Positions 1 through 12,076 of a stretch of DNA of 64,000 nucleotides are shown piece by piece; positions within the stretch are counted from its first letter, which is position 1; each line of letters opens with the position of its first letter. The notes under the pieces were generated by a model. It saw nothing but the letters and a program-made list of their open reading frames with translations, was not told where the DNA came from and searched no databases. The position numbers and the translations under genes are program-made. The stretch comes from Mytilus edulis (Eukaryota > Mollusca > Bivalvia > Mytilida > Mytilidae). The stretch lies in the NCBI RefSeq assembly GCF_963676685.1, contig NC_092346.1, forward strand, positions 95,221,917 through 95,285,916. The letters run 5' to 3'.

Positions 1-107
1 TTACATCGGAAACCTTTAAAATCGTATAAAAAAGATGTGTAAGATATTAAGGAATCATTCTGAACTCACATTTTAAAAGCAACGGAAAGCAACATGGAAG
101 AGGTCGA

Positions 108-245
108 AAATTTTCAGAGGGAACTTCAAACTAAAAAATCGAAAATAAACTGACAACGCAATGGCCTAAACGAAAAAAACAAAAAGACAAACGATAGATC
201 ACAAAACAAAACATAAAAATATAAAAACTAACAGTCTTATTCAGT
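108..245 (+). repeat. Dispersed repeat, family B
   Basis: 'aaaataaactgacaacgcaa' and 'aaaaagacaaacgatag'. Family B recurs in both orientations at 6725, 13790, 36815, 39752, 40828 and 60028. Confidence 0.55.
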
Positions 246-279
246 AGGTAACATTCGGGGAAAAGACGACAAGATTGAG

Positions 280-640
280 TTAACAATGATTAGGACATAT
301 CTGTCGTCATCTTTGACAAAGACATTCCATAACAGCCAAGCAACACATGATGACGTCAAAAAAATTTACAAATGTACAATTTAAACGTCACCACTTGGAA
401 CTCGTTTGATTCATAGCTTCCTTAAAAGAAGCAACCTTTTATCAAGGAAATCATGATAGTCAGATACAAGCCTTGGATTAGTTATCAATAGCGTATCAAC
501 TCGGAGATATATACTCCATATGCAGGTGCTCCTAATAAGTTGCTACATAGAACAGTAGAAATGGAACGTACTTAATTGGGAAGCTGAAATCATCTCTTTT
601 GTCGTAAAGATTTGTTGTCCAATATTGAACTAAAGGTTCC
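280..640 (-). pseudogene. Penelope-like fragment
   Basis: The reverse complement resembles 13360-13560 of the forward-strand copy: the KEMISAS-like segment, then the AYGVYIS segment and the region after it. No open frame. Confidence 0.45.
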
Positions 641-1003
641 AAGTGGTTAAATTAAAGTACAACGTAATTTATTTTAAAACCGTTGACGCCTTCACTATTA
701 GGTTGAACTTTATGGAATATCTATGTCACAGATGATCACAAATACGATCCAACGACCCAGCCGTCTCATCTACAATTGTGACATAACTGAATGAGACTAC
801 CCATCTGTAACCTTGAGCAATTTGACGGATGTCAAATGTGTAGCAGAACCCGCTTTACTTTTCGTGCACCAAAGATCATCCCAGATTCGTAGTATGGTTC
901 ATGTTGCTTACCATTAAGTGTTGCTGTAGTGTTTTGTCATTTCATCTATCCCAGTTGCGAACTAGAGATAACGAAACGTATACAACAGATACAGTTAATA
1001 TAA

Positions 1004-1200
1004 AAAAAGAAGATGTGGTATAATTGCCAATGAGACAATCCGCCACAAGAGACCAAAATGACACATAAATTTACAACTATAGGTCCCATACTGCATAGTC
1101 AGCTATTAAAGACCCCGAAATGACAATGTAAACCAATTTAAACGAGAAAACTAACGGCCTTATTTATTAATTAAATTTTTAACGAAAAACAATATGTAAA
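1004..1200 (+). repeat. Dispersed repeat, family A
   Basis: Begins 'gaagatgtggta' and runs through 'gccaatgagacaa', 'gcatagtcagc' and 'aacgagaaaactaacggcc'. Family A recurs at 5480-5850, 25020-25266 and 44100-44490. No ORF; class unknown. Confidence 0.65.
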
Positions 1201-1584
1201 GTCTGCTTCATATCTTGACTTATATCTAGATATTGACAATGAAACATTTTTTTTTCTATTTTGCATAAAGCTGGTTTTAAAGCTAGCTACTGTTGCCTTA
1301 ATTTCTGTACTATTGTTTGTCACACAAAGTCACCTTCAGATTTTGGTGACGTACTTTTTTAGTTTTAGTTTAGTCTTTAGTATTTTTGTTGTGTTTTGTG
1401 TACTGTTGTTTATTTTCTAGTAATAATCTCGCGTTTGTGTAATTTTGTATGTTTTCTGGTCGTTTGTTTTGCCACGATGTCATCTTCAGTTCGACTTGAT
1501 TTTGCACGGTATCGTCCGGCTCACTTTTAAGTCGACAACATTTCTTTCAGTGTTATCATGAAATGTAATGCACGCTCCTTAATA

Positions 1585-1715
1585 TCGTATACTTGAAAAT
1601 ATACTCCAAATGAAGGTGATGTTTAAATTTTAGTAAAGAGAAATGGAAAGTTCAACATTGGAGGCTGATATCTGATATCGTCCTTTTTGACGAAAGGTTT
1701 TCAACTGACACTAAT
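1585..1715 (-). pseudogene. Small Penelope-like fragment
   Basis: A diverged match in reverse to the segment around 'ccaaatgaaggtgatg ... ggaaagttcaacattgg', equivalent to 13370-13450. A forward-strand scrap at 1198-1245 matches 13294-13345. Confidence 0.35.
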
Positions 1716-2637
1716 AGTTATTATTTTTTTTAATTTAAATCAAACTGTGAGGCATACGTACATATACCAATGGCATCCTATACTTCACGTTCTATGGATT
1801 ATAATCGTTTACTTTGGTCCCGAACTTCATCTATATAATTCCGAAACTTGAAGTTACATCTAAGGAAAAATTCGACAGGATAAAATATACAGTTTGTTTT
1901 ATAAATAGTGCAAAAATAAAATGCAAGAAACATTCAAAACGGAATGTTCCTCAACAAATTGCAGAATGAAAAGCATGTATAGTCATATATCTGAGATAGC
2001 ACTTGGATTTCCTGACGTTGAAAATTGTGTATTAAAACTGGTTTTAAAGCTAGTTAAGCCTCTCACATTTACGACAGCTGCATGTAATATCTTTTTTATT
2101 TTCAACAATGTGTGAGCAGAGACATAATAGTTAAACATGTGAAAAAATTGGGTTACAGCAGTCAACATTGGGATATAGCAGTCTCAAGCACTATAAAAAC
2201 AAACCACGATGACAACAACAAGAAACAAAATGCTTGTAGACACTACATCGACAACCACAAAGGTACAAGAAGCTCCGAGGAGCATGTGTCGCTTACCTGA
2301 TATATTTGTTTACAATTGATACATGATATAATGCCTTCATTATATTTTTGCTTTAGGTTTAGAGATAAGCCAAATACTTCATTTTACCCCTATGTTCTAT
2401 TTTTAGACATATCGGCAAGGTTGGTTTGCAGGTAGGTTCATGGAACACATTTTAAACTAATTACCCTAATGATAATCGTGCCCAAGTTTGAATAAATTAA
2501 CCTTGTAGTTTCCGGTGAAGTTTGTAAGAGATTTAAAAAAATTTTAAAAACTGTTGAAAAATTACTTCTTGTGGGGTCAATTTACAATGCTGTTCATGTT
2601 GACTTATTTGTAGATCCTACTTAATCAATAAGTTATA
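1716..2637. other. No gene seen
   Basis: AT-rich. Two overlapping short frames (1921-2300) have no recognisable content. Confidence 0.6.
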
Positions 2638-2720
2638 GATAATTCATATTTTAAGGTTTTTCTTGTCGTAGAACACCAGGGAGTGTTCTACTACAAGAAA
2701 AACTTAAAATATGCATTATC
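2638..2720. repeat. Long near-perfect hairpin (83 bp)
   Basis: Arms of about 39 bp, from 'gataattcatattttaagg' inward to 'tagaacacc' and back, with only a few mismatches and a loop of about 5 nt. It could be a tiny foldback element or a structured RNA; no flanking duplication is evident. Confidence 0.75.
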
Positions 2721-3269
2721 TTACTTATATACCGTCAAAAAAATCTAATTTTTTATAAAGATTTATAAAATTTAGCATCCTATTTTCTCGACCCCATTAA
2801 AAATGGGAGATTCCTGGTACTTGAATTCTATCTAATAGAATATATGAATATTTTATTAATCGATCATTTGATAGAGTAAAAGGTACTATAAACTGACACG
2901 AAGGGAGCACGCAATTTTCATTCATATCAATTAATACACCTAGGTCACAACATGATTTCTTATATAGTGTGTATCGTCCTAAACATGCATGAAATATTTG
3001 CCACTGGATGTAAAGCAACCAACAATCAATCAACCTATTCAGTGTGAATCAATAAGATTTTCAAAATCTTACACATGAATGTGTTACATCTGGCTTAATT
3101 ATAAAGTGTTATGAAAGTTAAACTTTATAATTCATTTAACATATATGATATTGCCTCTGGATTGTAGCGATAAATTAACAAAGCTTCACGTTATTTGATT
3201 CTAATATATTCGGACACATTTTTAAAACTAAAAACCCCAATAATAATTGTTGCTAAGTTAGTTAATATA
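2721..3269. other. No gene seen
   Basis: AT-rich, nothing recognisable; the 78-codon minus-strand frame at 2797-3033 looks random. Confidence 0.55.
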
Positions 3270-4268
3270 TTCAGTAGGTCACAATCATGAACGGAAAGGG
3301 GATTGTAGTTACGACATAAGGACTATATCCGATACCATATGTGAAACGGTCAACCAACTCGTGATGGCGTCCGTAAAATTGACGAAGGGATGATTTCCAC
3401 TTTATCATTTAGAACTCTTGGTTTCATAGCTTCCTTATCGTATCAATTAGGAGATGTATATTGTCTGATGGGAGAGTTGCGTTCAACATAGTCACTAAAT
3501 TTTGAATTATTTAGTGAGAGAACATCATCTATATAGCGGAAAGTGAGGTTACAGGATATTGCTAACTTCTTATCTTTATTCCTAAGAAGCTCCTGTATAA
3601 AGTCAGCCTCATAATAATAAAGAAACAAGTCGGCAAGAAGAGGGGCACAATTGGTTCCCATTGGAATGCCGACAGTCTGTTGAAAATCACGTCCTCCGAA
3701 CGTAACAAATATGTTGTCAATCAAGAAATCAAGCATCTTGATAATTAATGTCAGTTTCAGATAATTTTTTGCTTGAATCAGAGTGATCCTTTACTAAGTA
3801 TCCACATCTGATTCACGCAACCTCTAGAATAGGTAGTTTTACAATAACTTTGAAGCCTTGTTTTGATTGCTGATAAAATAGATGTTATTAATTTAGAAAG
3901 AGGTTTTATGGAGCAATTGGAAGACCCAGCCATATACCGTTGTTTGTAAGGACACTTATGTAGTTTAGGTATCCAATACAGTGATGGAACATCCTGTTCT
4001 TCATCTTTGGTTGAAATTCCATAGGAACATAGAACAGACCTATGATTATCCAGGATTTCCTCTTTCGTAAATGTCGTGTGGGTATATATTGAGTCTCCAA
4101 GTGATTGTCAATACCTAATTCGTTTATCAAGCAGTTAATGTAATGAGTTTTACACACAAAAACGATGCTGTTTGGGGATTTATCTGCAGGGACAACAACA
4201 TATTTGTCATGGAGGTAGGATAAGTAAATGTTAACGGACGGCGGACGGGAAATGATCAATTGGCCCAA
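3270..4268 (-). pseudogene. Penelope-like reverse transcriptase remnant
   Basis: 4268-3906 has YVVVPADKSPNSIVFVCKTH, the region upstream of RT motif 1. 3736-3443 has LLADLFLYYYE after GIPMGTNCAP, then RYIDDVLSLNNS (motif C). Frames are interrupted between them. 3270-3440 matches the sequence just past the RT C-terminus in other copies. Confidence 0.75.
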
Positions 4269-4499
4269 TGGGCTAGGTCAGGTAAAATTTATTGACTAGA
4301 ATACATGGAATGCCGATAGAACAAAAACATAACGACAAGAAGTATAAGAACCGAGTCACGCCAACAGAATATTTTCTAAATGAAAAAAAAAAAACATTAG
4401 AAATTGAAAATATAAAAGCACAAAGAAAAAGAACTTTTAAACACGTAATCAAGATGATGAACAAAGATAGTACCTATTACCTATACTTCAAGACCATCA

Positions 4500-4725
4500 G
4501 GTATTTTTTGTGAAGTTGATACGGAATATTCATCCACATCTCGTTGTATTTTCCGATGAAATGTTTTTTTTTCAAAATGGACGAGACTTTCATTGACATA
4601 ACATTAGTTTATCAACTTTTTGCTTTGACACTGGTGATATTTTACTAAGTCTGAGTAGCAACTGCATGCTCTTAAATGCCGACAGAGTTGTGAATGTATA
4701 TCCAATATGCAAGTGAAGTTGCTTA
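4500..4725 (-). pseudogene. Penelope-like C-terminal fragment
   Basis: Nucleotide similarity to 49690-49920 ('gtgaagttgatacgga...' through '...ccaatatgcaagtgaa') with no open frame. It abuts the retrozyme tandem that starts near 4726. Confidence 0.5.
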
Positions 4726-4829
4726 GCTTACCTTAGCTGTATTTGGCAACACTTTTAGGAATGTTGGTTCTCAATGCTCTTCAACTTCGTACTTTATTTG
4801 GTATTTTTTTATAACTTTTTTGGATTCGA

Positions 4830-4873
4830 GCGTCACTGATGAGTCTTTTCTAGACGAAACGCGCGTCTGGCGT
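4830..4873 (+). ncRNA. Type I hammerhead ribozyme, intact core
   Basis: Stem I GCGUCA/UGGCGU (4830-4835 with 4868-4873), CUGAUGA core (4836-4842), stem II GUCU/AGAC, GAAA (4856-4859), and a minimal loopless stem III ACGC/GCGU. Predicted cleavage follows GUC at 4867. All conserved core bases are present. Such a short stem III usually implies activity as a dimer. Confidence 0.85.
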
Positions 4874-5198
4874 ATATATAAAATTCAGTCCTGGTATCTA
4901 TCATAAGTTTATTTACAACCACTGGGTCGATGCCACTGCTGGTGGAGATTTATTTCCCCGAGGGTATCACAAGCCCAGTAGTCAGCACTTTTTGTGCTGA
5001 CATGAATTATCATTGATATTGTTATATATCTATAAATTAACTGTTTACAAAATTTTGAATTTTTTGAAATACTAAAGCCTTTCTACCTCAGGCATAGATT
5101 ACCTTAGCTGTATTTGGCAACACTTGTAGGATTTTTGGTTCTCAATGCTCTTCAACTTCGTACTTTATTTGGCTTTTTTAAATCTTTTTTGCATTCGA

Positions 5199-5242
5199 GC
5201 GTCACTGATGAGTCTATTCTAGACGAAACGAGTGTCTGGCGT
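5199..5242 (+). ncRNA. Type I hammerhead ribozyme, stem III changed
   Basis: Same layout as the copy 369 nt upstream. Stem I, CUGAUGA, stem II and GAAA are intact, and the predicted cleavage is after 5236. Stem III reads ACGAGUGU, which weakens pairing compared with ACGCGCGU. Confidence 0.8.
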
Positions 5243-5479
5243 ATATATAAAATTTAGTCCTGGTATCTATGATGAGTTTATATATTACTGTTAACGTAGG
5301 CGAAATCGATAATTTCAAAATCAAAATCGTATCGTTCGTCATATATTCTGGTACTGTGATGTCAAATGCAAGGTGAAAGTATTAAAACGAGGCGGGGAAG
5401 TTTTATTTGTTTTTTCTTAAATTTCTTCACTTGGAAAACAGCCTTATTTAGAATTAAAAATCCGAAACCCAAATGTCTT

Positions 5480-5850
5480 ATGTTGTACTGTTATGCCACT
5501 GTCCAAGGTTAGGAGAGGATTGGGATCCCGCTAACATGTTTAACCCCGCCACATTATGTATGTATGTGCCTGTCCCAATTTAGAAGCCTGCTATTCAATG
5601 GTTTTCGGTTGTTTATTCGTTACATATTTGTTTTTCGTTCATGTTTTGTACATAAATAAGGCCGTTACTTTTCTCGTTTGAATTGTTTAACATTGTCATT
5701 TCGGGGCCTTTTATAGCTGGCTATGCGGTATGGGCTTTGCTCATTGTTGGAGGCCGTACGATGAACTAAAGTTGTTAATGTCTGTGTCATTTTGGTCCCT
5801 TGTGAAAAGTTGTCTCATTGGCAATCATACCACATCTTCCTTTTTTTTTT
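5480..5850 (-). repeat. Dispersed repeat, family A, long copy
   Basis: Reverse-oriented, longer copy including 'gggatcccgctaacatg' and 'gaggccgtacgatgaac'; a poly-T run follows 'cacatcttcc'. Confidence 0.7.
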
Positions 5851-6724
5851 TACATTTCACCAAATATGCAAAAGCATAAAAACATCGAACAAAAACATAG
5901 ACAGATCTCAGATTACTCGCAGTTACTAACAGCTAGTTCAAAAGCACCAATAACTTATTAAACTTATTATGTATCTTATACTTAAATACCAACCAGCATA
6001 CATGCAATGTCTAATAGATTTAGTGTGAAGACGCATTTACAGTCATATAAATACCTTGACCTTCTGTGCATGTTCCTTTGAAAAACACGAAATATATGTA
6101 TACATCAAACTATCTGTATTATTTAATTGTTGTAAACTTGATGTTTAGTACAGAATTAGTAACACTTGTACTTGTTGTATAAACAGTAGATATGTAAAAT
6201 ATTTTATACTTACTTTTGTATGAAGTTCAACAAAACAACTAGTGACAACAGGATTTCATTGTTGATAATTTTGAAGATTTGCCACAACAGATATATATAT
6301 TAAAGATTGAACCGAAAAATTATTTACAGCAAATGATTTTTGTTGACGACTATGTTCTCGTTTCAGTCTACTTTGTTGGCTTTTCACTTTTTTCTTGTTT
6401 ATGTGAACGTGATTTTACCGTAAACAGATTTGTCGTTAATGACGGAAACTATATTAAATATACTATTAGAAAGTTAATTCAATTAGGTAAATGATCAGAA
6501 GAAGCCAAATACATCTTTAAGAATTGTCTCAATTTAATCCGGTTGGGATTTTTATGATCTTTGTAAATTGATATACGACATTAAAGATTACCAACAAAGA
6601 CCAATTACCAAGTACAAATTCATATACTCCTACTTATCCTGTCCTTGTGTCCTTATCATACCTATATGTACCTCCATTATCAAAACATTCTTTAGCAAAT
6701 AAGAGAGCGTGTTGCAAAAGGAAG
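5851..6724. other. No gene seen
   Basis: AT-rich sequence without motifs; a 71-codon frame at 6279 has no support. Confidence 0.6.
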
Positions 6725-6910
6725 TGCGTGGAGCACCTGAAATCAACCCTAGTGTTTGGTGGGGTTCGTGTTGCTTAGTCTTTAGGTTTCCATGATATTT
6801 CTTGTGTACTATTATTTGTCGGTCTTTTTATTTTTCAGCCGCCATGGCGTTGTCAGTTTATTTTCGATCTTTCAGTTTGACTGTCCCTCTGGTATTTTTC
6901 GACCCTCTTT
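6725..6910 (-). repeat. Dispersed repeat, family B
   Basis: Reverse copy, from 'gtgcgtggagcacctgaaat' through 'gccatggcgttgtcag' to 'cgaccctcttttgc'. Confidence 0.65.
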
Positions 6911-7869
6911 TGCAACTGATAAATTGTAATACATGATAAACCGTTTAGAATGGAAAATTGAATCATCACGTGTTTAATTTATTGTCCACATTTCAGCGCC
7001 TTGAAAAAGCAATTAAATGGTCAGTGAAATTGTAGCTAGGGATTTTTTTCGTTTTTAAAAACATACCACAAACATAGCGAAATTTAGACACTCGCGAAAA
7101 TATTCCAATACAGGGTACAGTTGGTGAATTATGGACGTTTTTACAACATTATTTCTTGCAACTTGAATCAGGCAAATATATTTCTGTAGATTTGTATGGC
7201 CTTTGGATTCCAAATATTTATCCCACTAAAACTACATCAAAAGTTTCAAACTATAACTACATTTATCAGCCTTTTGCAAAAAAAAAATCACATTTCATAT
7301 ATAATTCATGTAGTAATGATGTAACTTATGACCTGAATATTGGCAACATATATTATTTATCTACCAAATGTTATGGAAATATTAATATTATATACGTTTA
7401 TCATTAGCCAAGTAGCTAGCACTTTAGCCTTTGAATAAATTCCTAATGTGTTAACCTAAAATTTACAGAACGTATTTGTATAAATAATATTAGAACCGAA
7501 GCACTGACTGCTAAACTGTTGATACCCTCGAATATTAGTAGTCAACCAGCATTGATTTCGGTCAAAAAATATATGTATACGCAAAAAAGTTTTTTCTGGA
7601 TTAAACGTCAGAAACATTAGAATATCGGTAGCGTCCTGTTGTTATTTGATTATTCCAAAGAAAAGTTAAATATTCAACCATAAATAAATCATATTTTGAA
7701 ATTCTAATGGTTATCCTCTTGCAAAAAGTTTTCCGATTAACAATTTGGTAATGTTTTACCATTCAAAGCAACTAATCAATTGCCTAGTTTATGGGTTTAT
7801 GAAAGAGATACCAGGACATTCGAAAGATATAGTAAAAAAACAAGTATGGTAATTACAATTCCTCGCTAA
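6911..7869. other. No gene seen
   Basis: Very AT-rich. A frame at 7156-7407 is dominated by Asn, Tyr, Ile and Lys, as expected from AT-rich noise. Confidence 0.6.
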
Positions 7870-8080
7870 AAGTATTAAATAAAGGCAACAATAATATACC
7901 GCTTTTCGAAAGTTATAAATCGATTGAAAGAAAACAAATCTATGTTACAAAAAAAATATTGAGGGAAACACATCTACTATAAGAGAAAAACAACAAAACA
8001 AGATAAACACTGAAGAGCAACAAACAAAAACGACAATGCAACACGAACAGAAACGAACTATAAGATAAACCCATTCGTTT
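7870..8080 (-). repeat. Dispersed repeat, family E
   Basis: The reverse complement matches 47862-48060 ('ttatagttcgtttctgtg', 'ctctcaatcgat', 'actgttgcctttattt'-like end). Confidence 0.55.
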
Positions 8081-8317
8081 ACTAAATTCAATATTATATT
8101 CCTTTTGCCAAATGCTGAAAGAAATTTGCAGCTATGTCTAAGATTCATTTTTTGACCAAACAAAACAAAAGAACAAAGGTTGTGATAACAGGATTTTAAG
8201 CGTGCAGTTCGACTTTTTTATAATAACGATAAAAGAAGTTCATATGTAGAAGGTTTATTAATAACATACCCATTTCTTTTGTTTATAAGATTAAAATAAA
8301 AGTTTTATGTACATAGA

Positions 8318-8600
8318 GATAATGAGATGTGGCATGCGTGCTAATGAGTCAACTCGCCATCCAAGTCACAATGTGTGTAAAAGTAAAAACGCAAATGTTA
8401 AAGTACGACATTAAACACGAAGCTTTGGGTCACACTTAACAGCAGCCTATTAAGGGACTCAGAATGATTAGTGAAAACTATTTAAAACAGGAAAACCAAC
8501 GATCTTCATACAAAACAAGACACGAGAAACCCTAATGAACAACATAAACAAACGACAACCACTGCAACCCAGGTTCCTAACTTAAGACAGGTACAAACAA
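8318..8600 (+). repeat. Dispersed repeat, family A2
   Basis: A related but distinct family with an 'atgagatgtggcatg' start and an 'ctgcaacccaggttcctaac' end. Other copies at 36362, 42085, 57085 and 63375. Confidence 0.5.
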
Positions 8601-11600
8601 GCGGGAAGATGTAAAACAATGTCAAAAAGATAACTATTACTTTGCACAAAATGTCGTCATATTAAATAATGTACACAGGTTTATCTGAATATAATAATTT
8701 TGTAATTAGGAGCTCAGAAACATTTTGGTCTGTTTTAAGTATATATTTGCGGATCGTTTTTCTTATCAATGCCCGGTGTTCTGGTCTAGTTATTACTGTA
8801 AAAATAGTATGTACCATAAGTCTATTGCAGCAAATCCAAGTGACATGCGTCATAAATACAGTATTTCATGGTTTCAAGCTGCATTCAATGACACACGTGT
8901 TAGTTATTTATACCATATTTTGAACACTTTAGTGCATTTTTTGTCATTGATAACTAAACATCATGACATTGAAACACAATTTTAACAAACAGAAATTTGA
9001 ATGTGACAATGAATGCGGATGCACTCTTCTTCTGTCAAATTAATTGGTTAACAAAATTTTTAAATTACTAAGTAGTTAACTGATATATTTTAAATAGCTC
9101 AAAGTTCAAAGAATCAAAATAAATAAATATTGGATTTGAAAACAAACAGATTCGCAATTAAAACTTATAAAATGAGACAAAACGTGTGTTGAGAGGGCTG
9201 GTATCTGACCTTAATAGAAAGTAAGGTCAATGTAACGAATGAGATAAACCTCTGTCCAACATTACTTTTGATTGTGGTATCCACATGACATATAAATTGC
9301 ATATTTAACGACATTCCATTAACGTATCACTTTATTTATTACAAATATATACGCAATTAATATAGGTGATGTTCTTGTAAAATAATGTGTCAATATTATT
9401 GACGTTACGAAATGGTCTCATATATTTTATAAATTGATATTGTAATTTTACTGTTAACTTTGTAGAGTTCTTTTCATTCATGTTTACATTGGCTATCCTC
9501 CGGAAGACGGTGCTTTTATAGTGATCGTTTTATCCTCACTACTACCAATATTTATCAGTTATTCAATTGATTTTCTGGGCATCTTTGAAGTTCATGTCGA
9601 TCAACCATTACAAGCCTTTGAGTAAATTGATCATTATAACTTTGTACCTTTTTTATTGGCACGTTGTTTGTAATGGACAATAAACTAAATAGTGAATAAA
9701 TTACTTCTCAAAATGTGATAAACCCCTCAATAGACTATTCTAACTTTTGGTTTATGATTACGTCTTTGACGTGCGTTAAATACAAAATATTGCTGTTAAG
9801 GGATATAACAACTCTAATGACGTAATCACGAGTAACGTACACTGTCCTATATATGTTACAGAAAATTAATTAAAAGAGTTGATGCATTGTTCAGCTTCAT
9901 TAAAAAAAAGTAGCTTTCTTTTGGCTTTGTGTGGATTGGTTTGTGTACAAAAACCAAGTATGAGATTTAAGGTAATCGTATTCAGTTCGCCACAAATTTC
10001 AATAAAGTTATCAGAAAGAAGAACAACAGAAAAAATCGTATATATATATTGTCATTTACCCTTTTAAAGGCGACGAGGAATCGCACAACGTGACTAACAA
10101 AACCAAATATTTCTAAGATTAAATGTTGAGATATAAGATGATTACTAACGAGACAAATTTCAACCAGAGTTAAAATGAAGTATAGAAAGCAATTATAAGA
10201 ATATGTGTAGCCTTCAACAATGACTGAAATCATAATCTAGTCGACTGAGCGGTATAGAGGACTGTAAAGACAACATTTAGAGATACCACGATGTTACAAA
10301 ATCTAGTTGATAGAAAGATACAAACTTACTTTCAAAGATATTCAGATCCACCATTGCTTTATATAATTTGCAATGTGTGAGTTTCTGTGTATATGGTCAC
10401 ATAATGCCAACAAGATGTTGGATTGATAACTTATGAAAAAGTATACTTTCGCTAAACGCTATCTACCAGCTGCGTCGTTTGAGTCGTCCAAATTTAAATT
10501 TTGTCAAGTTTATATCGTATTCTTAAACAAACAATCTGACATGTGTACAGTGATGATGCAGCTAGTATAGTTATCATCCAATTCAGTTTGCAATATATTG
10601 AATTAATTTGATGTTTTAAACAAGAAGTTTGATGAAATCGGTTATTCGTAGATTTTGTGAAATTCTTAATCAGTTAATTTTTTGTGTGAACGAAAAATCC
10701 CAGTAATTTGTTTTTTAAAGTCAACCGCAAGTGAGTTTTTTTCCTAATTTAAATAAGGTTAACCTGACCTTCCTTTAATGTGTAATGTGTAATTTTACCG
10801 CATTTTTAAATATAACTAGTGTCCTTTCATCAACAGAATCTCCACAAACAAATAATATCGTATTCTCTTGACTCTCTTTGACTGTCCATCAGGTCTCTGT
10901 ATTGTAACATTAAGAAATATCTAAAGAACTATAAACTCAATTTATCGTCACTAATGAAAACAAAAAATAAAATAAATGTTTTAAACTATCTTAAAGATCA
11001 AAACACTGTGATATTTGAATTAAATGTATAAAGGGGATTTTAAGCATATTTTTCGAATGATAGATTTAATGGTAAAGGCAATTTAATGATTTTCATTATA
11101 ATTTCTAATATCTGAATGTGAATTTTCCCATTATTTCCAGTCATAGTACAATTATCTTTAAAATTAGTGCGGCTATTAATTTTTTCATATGTATTGGATA
11201 GCATTTGAATATAGTATAAGTAGGTTATTGAGTAAATCTACGGTCTCGATATCAATAAAAAAAACTATGATAAGCAGATGTTTTCTATACTTATTCATTC
11301 AAATCAATTTACACGATTTTTATAAAACATAATCTATTGAGTAATAAAACATGAAACAAATACTCCTGAAAAGTATTTTTTTTTTATTTTTAATATTATA
11401 ATGCAATAAAAATATAAATATCTTTATAATTTCCATAGTAAAGCAACATTTTTTCTGGACCATTTTTTTTTTTTTTTCGAAATCAGTGGTGTGAATTCAG
11501 CATTCTTGTTATTTGAAGTAAGAATATATATACAAATATCATTCAGCTTTCAAAACAATATTAGGACTTAAAAACTTTTAAATCATCCATTTAAACGTAA

Positions 11601-11629
11601 TATCACATCTTTTTGTCAACGGTGTCCTA
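8601..11629. other. Long AT-rich stretch, no gene seen
   Basis: Only short frames of random composition. A small inverted repeat around 'tgaccttaatagaaagtaag' at 9207-9231 is the only structure noted. Confidence 0.6.
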
Positions 11630-12076
11630 TTAAGGGAAAACGGTACTATTTATTCTGCCATAGGCGACAATACTAACATTTTCTACATTTATCAGTTTTT
11701 ATAATAAAAACCTGGATAAGACAGTTATGTGTGGTGTTAGTACTTTATTACTGTATTCTAAGAATGGAAGCCAAATAGTATCATGACCAATTTTCAACGG
11801 AGCTTGTTTATGTTATCCATGCCCACCGTCATTTTGCACCAAATTTATGAAATTTTGGAAGCCTTTTCAAATAATTCTCTAGAAAATATTTCAACAGGTT
11901 TTAAAATTTATATAGTAAATTTACACACTGCAGTTATTCATAGATAAATAAAAAAAAAATATATTGTACCCTTACGTCCAATCACAGCGCTCCTAAGTTG
12001 ACTTCCTTCACCTGTCTTGGGTACACAAAAGGCCAACCTAATGCTGGGAAAATGTAATACTACCGTTTTCCCTTAA
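11630..12076. mobile_element. MITE with TTAA target sites
   Basis: 447 bp. TTAA at 11630-11633 and 12073-12076 flank perfect 12-bp inverted repeats GGGAAAACGGTA / TACCGTTTTCCC, extendable to about 17 bp with one mismatch. The interior has no ORF. TTAA duplication is typical of piggyBac and Kolobok elements; which one cannot be told. Confidence 0.75.

Larger units (their letters stand above)
4726..5280 (+). mobile_element. Tandem retrozyme-like repeat with two hammerhead ribozymes
   Basis: A partial unit (4726-4867) is followed by a full unit of 369 nt between the two predicted cleavage sites (4868-5236) and the start of another. The segment 'ttagctgtatttggcaacac ...' through the ribozyme appears twice. 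Tandem hammerhead-bearing units of this size match retrozymes, non-autonomous elements whose circular RNA is known from mussels. No coding capacity. Confidence 0.85.

Noticed and set aside
7156..7407. An 83-codon frame as a small gene
   Set aside because: Composition is Asn/Tyr/Ile/Lys as expected for random AT-rich DNA; no start context or signal.
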